A stretch of 64,000 nt of DNA, from assembly GCA_000349905.1 (NCBI GenBank), contig KB722748.1, positions 492,798-556,797 on the forward strand. The letters are read 5' to 3'. Below the pieces are notes generated by a model. It searched no databases. It was not told the DNA's origin and worked only from the letters and a program-made list of their open reading frames with translations. Source of the stretch: Volvariella volvacea V23 (Eukaryota > Basidiomycota > Agaricomycetes > Agaricales > Pluteaceae). This document shows, one piece after another, positions 57,225 to 64,000 of the stretch. How positions within the stretch are numbered: the first letter of the stretch is position 1; each line of letters starts with the position of its first letter. The translations under genes and the position numbers were made by a program.

Positions 57225-57561
57225 CGACGTCGAAGCGGATGAATGCGGCTATTATGTGGGCGCTAATTAATTAAATTGGCGAATTCAGGCACGTGGTGAG
57301 CGCGTTACGAGACGCGACTTGCACAGCAGGAAGAAAAGAATATTTGGAGAGGAACCAGGTCAAAAGCAGGTGCAAACCATGAATTATGACCCGTTTTTCA
57401 ATTCAGTTGACAAAACATTTAATGTGTTTTCCTGATTGTTTGGCCTGGTTCTGAGAAAACCAGCCTGATTTTCCTGCTGTGTTGTGACTCGTGTTTGGAT
57501 CAGTCAGCTCATTGTGGTGTGTTTTCTCGACACCATTCTTTTTTGAACTTCTACATTCATC
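57225..57561. promoter_or_regulatory. Shared divergent promoter of the PAP2 and DNMT5 genes
   Basis: 337 bases between the two start codons. It contains AT-rich stretches (57255-57275, 57395-57430) but no recognised binding site. No room for another gene. Confidence 0.5.
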
Positions 57562-60500
57562 ATGGCTCGGGGAAGCACGTCGAAAGCTCCTACTAAAAAC
57601 CAAAAATCTATTACATCTTTTCTCGGAGGAAAGCAGAAGAAAGAGGAGAAGGAAGAGCCCGTTGACGATGTTGACTACGACGATGCCGACTCTGACGTCG
57701 ACATGGACGCTCCAACGACAAGCAAAGCGAAGGGGAGCAAATCATCAGCCCCAGATGCTTTCGACCTGCCCCCGATACATAGCATCCCAACCATTTTCGA
57801 CGATCTTGTTAGTCATATACCCGACATTAAGGGCGTTGTTGAGCATGTCGCCGGACGCAAGTTACGCGTCGCTACGATGTGTTCGGGCACCGAATCTCCT
57901 TTACTTGCACTGGAGATGATACAGAACTCAATCTATGACCAGCATGGCCTGAGATTGGAGGTTGATCACGTCTTTTCGTGCGAGATAGAGCCTTTCAAGC
58001 AGGCATATATAGAACGCAATTTCCGACCGCCCCTACTTTTCCGTGATGTTTGTGAGTTGGGAGATGGTGAAGCGTAGGTCAGACTGCTCCTTCGTATGAT
58101 TCTATCTCATCTCGTTATAGTCACACAGCGTACGGGTCGTTAGCGCCTGTCCCTGGTGATGTGGACCTGCTTATCGCAGGCACATCATGTGTCGATTATT
58201 CAAATCTCAATACCCAAAAGCAAGATATAGACGCAAATGGAGAGTCTGGCAGGACCTTCCGTGGTATGATGTCTTGGGTCAAACAACACCGACCACCCCT
58301 TGTAATTCTAGAAAACGTCTGTTCTGCTCCCTGGCCTCGAGTACAGGAATATTTCGAATGGATAGGGTATAGCGCGACTTTCAGCCGAGTGGACACAAAA
58401 CAGTATTATATACCGCACACACGGACACGAGTATACCTTGTAGCCGTTAATAAGAAGAACTCTAATATACCCGACGAATGGAAGGATCTTATCACGTCGA
58501 AACTAAAACGACCTGCTTCATCTACACTGGACGCATTTCTGTTGCCGTCGGACGACCCTCGTATACACCAGGCACGGCAGAAGCTAGTCCAAGAGAGTTA
58601 TAACGCATTGGATCGTCGGACAGGGCGCACAGATTGGGGTCGATGTGAGTCGCGACACCAGCGCTCTCGACTGGAAGAGGAATTGGGATCTAAACGACCT
58701 CTGACCAATTGGGACGAGGGTAAGTCCGTTCGACTTTTCGATTTTTATCAACGTTAACTCGCGTTTATAGGCGGGTTTTGCAAGTTACCTGATTTTGCGT
58801 GGGGCGACTGGGGAGTAGGGCAAGTTGAACGTGTCTGGGATCTCATGGACATTCTTTTGCTGCGCTCGGCTGTGAAAGGGGTTGATCCTTCATATAAAAC
58901 GTGAGTCGATGTAGCTACCTGGCATACGTCTACTGACATTCAACTAGTATTGTATGGAATCTCTCTCAAAACGTTGACCGAAACGTAGGCACAACCAAAG
59001 TCGGTATTTGCCCTTGCCTTACGCCTTCCATGATACCGTACATTACAAATCGTGGAGGGCCAATGGTTGGTTTGGAGGCTCTGTCTATGCAAGGCCTTCC
59101 TGTAGATAAGTTGCTCCTCACTCGCGAAACTGAGGATCAGCTAGCAGACTTAGCCGGGAACGCCATGTCTACGACCGTAGTTGGGGCATGTATCCTGGCA
59201 GCTTTGGTGACGGGAAAGAAGTTGCTGAAGGCAGGGGATGACGAGCAAACGTACGAGTTGAAGCAGAATCCGAATGCGCCGCGTATAGATGAGATGGATA
59301 TCGATTTGCCAACGCGGGACACTACGTCGATCAGTAGTATTGTTGGAGAAGATCAGCTCCTCAGTAAACCATTGAACCTTTCTACTATGGACAATACCAA
59401 CCTCTCCAACCTTCTCGTTGATGCCGAAAAGAGCTCCCGCCTATGTACGTGCGAAGGACGAAACGATATGACCACGCGAGAGTTATTCCGTTGTCTTGAT
59501 TGCGGCAGTTCTTCATGCAAGAAGTGCGGTGGTCGTCCGGAGCACAATTCAATACCCATCGATTTGTCCATCCACCCCCGCCTACCCCCAAGTCAGTTCG
59601 CCAAACAGCTAAAATCTGCACTTCCCATGACAGTCACCCTGAGCAACATCGACAAAGCAACGCTGGACGCTGCCAAGGCAGAAGCAGGTGTGAACATTCC
59701 TGCTGAACGGTGGTCCAAGTGGTCTGCTGCAGTCCTGCGTGCGGCCAGCTCGGACCTTCGTTTTGTGGAGCCCAAGCGACAAGAGATTTGGAGTGCTATA
59801 TATCAGTCTCCTGTCGCCATGCTGGAGCTTTCTCTGCACCCAAAGCAGCCGGAATGGAGGCTTTACGCTCTGCCAGAAGAGAGTGAGCCAGCTAATGCCG
59901 AAATCCGCCAACTTCTTGCCCAACCAGTAGCACGGTTGACATGCGTCGACGGTCTGCTCTCGGGCCGCTGGGAGTTCGGGTTACCTCATGTGACGACAAT
60001 CAAAGTCACGATCCAAGGCAGTGAGGAGCTGGTTCCTTCATGGGAGGCACGTTTGGGTCTAACGGGAGAGGCATACCGCAATAAGATGGTTCACTCTGCA
60101 TTGCAGATAACGGTGCCGCTAGATGAGGTTTCTTATTTCGATAGGGATATTTCTGGAACATACACCCTTCTCGATAAATGCGGGACTGCCAACGGGGCGT
60201 TACATAAAAAGCAAGAAGACGCCAGTACAGGGTTGCCGCCATTGTTCTTCTTCCTTGACCCACATAGGACAAACGACTCGGAGGATAGCTTCGCCTTCTC
60301 GATCAGCACGAGAAGATATGAGTATGGAGAAACCCGTCCCATCATCTGCAAGCTTGATCCCTCGTGGCGTCAGTCAAGCAAGGACGAGGCGGAAGAAGTG
60401 TCATGTCACATCCCCATTAAATGGGTCAAGGCATCTCAAATCAAGCTCGTGGTAAGTGAAGTTTGTTTACATGGTATACAGCCTAGTTGAACACCCCCAG

Positions 60501-63500
60501 CCCGCAGCTACGAAGGATGCTACCTTCGCCATCCCAAAGAAAGGACTCGCTATCTCCAATAGTAGCGATGCATGTTCTAGCGCCAATGCGATGTTGGTAA
60601 CCACGGTGAACTTGAAAGGCCAGGCAGGGCCTGAATGGCCGCGCGGCGTGTGGAAGGAAGTCGACAAGATTCACGAGCGAAGCATCTTCAAGGCACTTGC
60701 ATGGCTGTTAGAGAGGATACGGCATGTTGACGAAAGCTTGACGTCCTGGCAAACGGCGGGAGTGGTCGAAGAGTACTGCAACTGTGAACGATGCGCTCCA
60801 ACGCCTCCAACGGTTCAGTGGACGCAAGTTGGAAATAAGATACTCCCTATGGAAGATCCTGTGCAAGCTGGCGAGTACGAACGCCGGTTGAAACGCCGCC
60901 CTAGTCCGTTTGTCGCGCAACTCAAGCTGGACGAGAATAACGTTGGTACGGTTCGAGTTGGTGTCAATATCCCGTCACTTCTACACCGTGCGCTGTCGAG
61001 ACTCCCCACCAAAGGCCGCCCTGATCCCGCCAAGCTCTCCTGGAGGTTGAACACCAACTTCTCCCCCGCCGCCAGCGTTAATCTGCCCAAGTTCGTTCTG
61101 TCAAGTAACAAGCGGGACAAGGAACATGCTCAGCCACCAAGTTTTGTGATACCCCTACGTAAAGAACAATTGCGGTCGTTGGGTTGGATGCTTCACCAAG
61201 AGTCTTTGGACGCCGACGCATTCATTGAAGAAGAAATCTCCGAGGCTATTCTAGACCCTCTTGGCTGGAGAGCGGAAGGCCGTGCTGAACGACCTGTTCG
61301 TGTTCGTGGAGGAGTTTTGGCCGATCAAGTTGGTTACGGGAAGACCGCTATCACACTTGGATTGATAGATTGCGCGCATAAAGATGTGGAGGCCGAGTTC
61401 AAGAAGATAAGCAATATCAAAGGCAAGATTCCGCTCAAGGGCACACTCATTATCGTTCCCCCACACCTTACTCGACAATGGAATTCTGAGGTCCAGAAGT
61501 TTACGAAGAAACGATTTAGGGTTCTTGTGCTTACGACTGCATCCAATCTCAACAGTGCAACTATCGAAGAATTCCAAGAGGCTGATATCATTGTGGTTGC
61601 TTCCAATCTCTTCAAGAGCACTGTATATCTCGAGAACTTGCAGTCATTGGCTGGTGCTGGTGACCTACCTACGAAGGAGGGTCGTCATTTCAATGCCCAC
61701 CTAGAGAAGCTACTGGAATCTCTGAAGGGACAGGTTGAACGGTTGCGAAACGAGGGGTCAGCGGCCGTTATGCAGGAGATCAAGGATGCTCAAGTTCGAC
61801 GTAAGTGAATTGTTTTACCTTTGTGTTCTATAACCTCATGTACCACCTTACTATCATATAGTTAAAGAAGCGGAGGCAGCGGCTGCTGCTGCTGCGCAAT
61901 CAAAGCGTCTCAAGGGCCGTGCCTATCGTGAAGCAGCCGAACGCGCGGAAGCAGAGAACGCTAAACGCGCCGAGGAGGAAGAGAAACCCAAGGCAAGAAC
62001 GAAGGAGGCAAAGGGAGTGAAGAGGACAAAAGCAGACAAACCCCTTAGTGCTGACTCGACTGGTAGTGCTAAGCCTACCCCATCTGGTCTGGTTCCCGAA
62101 GTCGTCATCACCACACGCAAGCGTGTCCCTTCAGAGAAGGTATCTAGCGCTGCGACCAGTAGTGCTGGCAATAGTGACAACGATGAGACTATTACTGGTG
62201 CCATCGGTAAACGCAAGCGGAAGGCGACGCGACCGATTATCATCGATTCAGATGATGATGAAAACTCGGGTGGAAACAGGCAGGACGACGAAGATGACGA
62301 TGTTATTGAGATCCCTGCTCCGCAGAAGAAGGGGTCATCGTCTCGCGCAAGCTCGAGCAAATCTTCCAAGTCCTCTAAATCCTCGAAAGCGTCTCGTTCT
62401 TCGGATTATGACGATGACTACCACGATGACTCCGCAGACGAAGTACCCTCGGACACCGAGTTTGATGACGATCTCGACGCCTCGGAGGAAGAGGACAGCG
62501 ACGTACCGGCGAAGAAGGGTAAGGCCAAACCTAAAGCAGTGGCCAAACCCAAAGAGCGCATCAGCAAGAAGTCGACGGATGAGGACACAGACGGGGATGC
62601 CATCATGGATGACGACGACGACCGCCCTGTAAAGAAACAGCGCACGGGCAAGACTACATCCAAGAAGATCCAGTCTGCTAGCTCTGATATGGGCGTGGAC
62701 GATGATGCTATGGAAGTCGACGAGCCCGCTCCGGCCAAAGGCAAGAAAAAGGCCGCTGGAAAAGCTAAAGCCAATGCTGCACCCAAGAAGAAGCGTGTCG
62801 ATGCCGATCCCTGGAAGTTGGAGTCTAAGGCGGTTCGAAAGGATTGGACACAGATGCAGGCACCTCCCCTCGAGATGTTCCATTTCTCTAGAAAGGTGGT
62901 GGACGAGTACACGTATCTTGAGGGTAAAGTTCATTCGATGGTGACTAGCTTGACGGCGGAGAGGCATTGGGTATTGTCCGGTACACCACCGATTCATGAC
63001 TTTGGTGCTTTGAAGACGATTGCTGCGTTCTTGAACCTGCACCTGGGTGTCGACGACGACGGGGAGGGGAAATCGGCCGAGATCAAGAAACGCAAGCGAG
63101 AACAGACAGGCGAGTACTATTACTATTGTAATGCATATAGTGACTTATTCTTGCGTATCAGCGGTCGAGAAGTTCCATTCGTTCCGAGAAGTCCACAGTC
63201 TGGAGTGGCACGCCAACCGACACGAACTTGGTCAACGTTTCCTCAACCAGTTCGTTCGACAGGTGAATTACAAGCACTATTTATTGCTCGCTGCTATTAA
63301 TCAAATTTATCTCTCAGAACATCGCTGAAATCGACGAGATCCCGTGGACAGAGAAGATGCTCAAGATTACGCTTCCTGCAGCTGAGCGTGCGATCTACCT
63401 CGAGCTAGAGCACCATCTCCGCGCGCTCGACATGACCATCAAACGTGGCAAGAAGACGGAGAGCGACCGAGAAAAGCGCCTCGCACAGTCCCTCGGAGAG

Positions 63501-64000
63501 AGCAAGTATGTATTATTCGTCATTTTATCTAGCAACATTTTAAACTAATATGATACACAGAACCGCCGAAGAAGCACTCCTCAAGCGCTGCTCCCATTTC
63601 GACCTAGAGACCTCCAACGACAACGCCATGAAAGCCTGCGACGTCATCGTGGAAGAGCGTCAAGCCCAACTCGACGACTGCAAATCCGAGCTCCTGAAAG
63701 CTATCAAGGACGGCCTCAAGCGCGAGAAGACGCTGGGCAACACCGGCGCCGAGTCCATGTTCAACGAGTACGTCCGGGTGTCGAGGACCGAAGGCGTAGA
63801 CGACAAGGACGCCACGAAGATGGTCAACGACTTGCTGGACGAAGCTGGAGTTGGAGAGGCAAAGGCCAAGCCCAAGACGCAGGATGTTCATCTAACGGAG
63901 AAGATGAAGGCTGCGGTTTGGGAGCACCGTGAGAAGACGCATGAGATTCGGCGGCTGACGAAGGAGCTGGTTGGACGGGTTAGGTCGCTGAGGTACTTCA
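57562..64000 (+). CDS. DNMT5: DNMT5-type cytosine-5 DNA methyltransferase with SNF2 ATPase, 3' end beyond window
   Basis: An ATP-dependent maintenance CpG methyltransferase family. Exons: 57562-58073, 58121-58719, 58771-58900, 58948-60451, 60501-61800, 61862-63109, 63162-63262, 63318-63505 and 63561-edge, about 2007 residues so far. Methyltransferase domain: VATMCSGTESPLLALEM (SAM loop, about residue 104), FSCEIEPFKQAYIE, LLIAGTSCVDYSNLN (catalytic Cys194) and VILENVCSAPW, then GLPVDKLLLTRETEDQLADL, AGNAMSTTVVG. A Cys-rich block (LCTCEGRNDMTTRELFRCLD, CGSSSCKKCGG, about 580-615) may bind zinc. SNF2 part: RKEQLRSLGWMLHQE, GGVLADQVGYGKTAITLGLI (Walker A, about 1190), GTLIIVPPHLTRQWNSEV, then a 400-residue charged insert, VVDEYTYLEGK (Walker B, about 1693) and HWVLSGTPPIHDFGALK. 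The second ATPase lobe is outside the window. No chromodomain precedes the methyltransferase. The N terminus has QKSITSFL, a PIP-box-like motif. One intron has a GC donor. Confidence 0.9.

Noticed and set aside
1..64000. CRISPR arrays, bacterial-type operons, prophage or insertion sequences
   Set aside because: Nothing of the kind is visible; the intron-rich genes show a fungal nuclear chromosome, and no transposase, reverse transcriptase or long terminal repeat was recognised.

Overview
This window is a piece of a basidiomycete genome, most likely an Agaricomycete (mushroom-forming) fungus. The signs are dense genes on both strands, many phase-varied introns of about 50 nt with GT...AG ends, pyrimidine-rich promoter tracts, and families typical of this group: a DUF6533-like seven-helix membrane family, a DNMT5-type DNA methyltransferase and a LUFS/Flo8-type regulator. 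A 100-N assembly gap lies at 3240-3339. Gene models were made by hand from reading-frame continuity, splice sites and remembered family motifs. No search was run, so exon ends are proposals.

Left part (1-19 kb): the 5' end of the Arp2/3 subunit ARPC2 (minus, running off the left edge); a 2OG-Fe(II) oxygenase-fold protein whose active site looks degraded; an unrecognised protein interrupted by the gap; a METTL21-type lysine methyltransferase; a rhomboid-family gene that appears frameshifted; a long LisH/LUFS (Flo8/Som1-like) regulator; a small single-pass membrane protein; and a giant protein with three START-like modules.

Middle (19-30 kb): pyridoxal kinase, ARP2 (a second Arp2/3 component only about 21 kb from ARPC2), a Ser/Thr-rich single-pass membrane protein, and a Ras GTPase with a CaaX end.

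Accessory-looking block (30-48.5 kb): four paralogous seven-helix membrane proteins, all on the minus strand. They enclose a tandem pair of DUF676/Lpl1-like lipases and an unrecognised coiled-coil protein. Two of the membrane paralogues match even in introns and look recently duplicated.

Right part (48.9-64 kb): compact housekeeping and chromatin genes, often in head-to-head pairs with short shared promoters. These are a PIF1 helicase and a GNAT acetyltransferase (KAT14/CSRP2BP-like); the COX assembly factor PET117 and a CID-domain RNA polymerase II-associated protein; and a PAP2 lipid phosphatase and a DNMT5-type methyltransferase with an SNF2 ATPase, cut by the right edge. The DNMT5 gene has a PIP-box-like motif at its N terminus, a GC-AG intron and a long low-complexity insert inside the ATPase.
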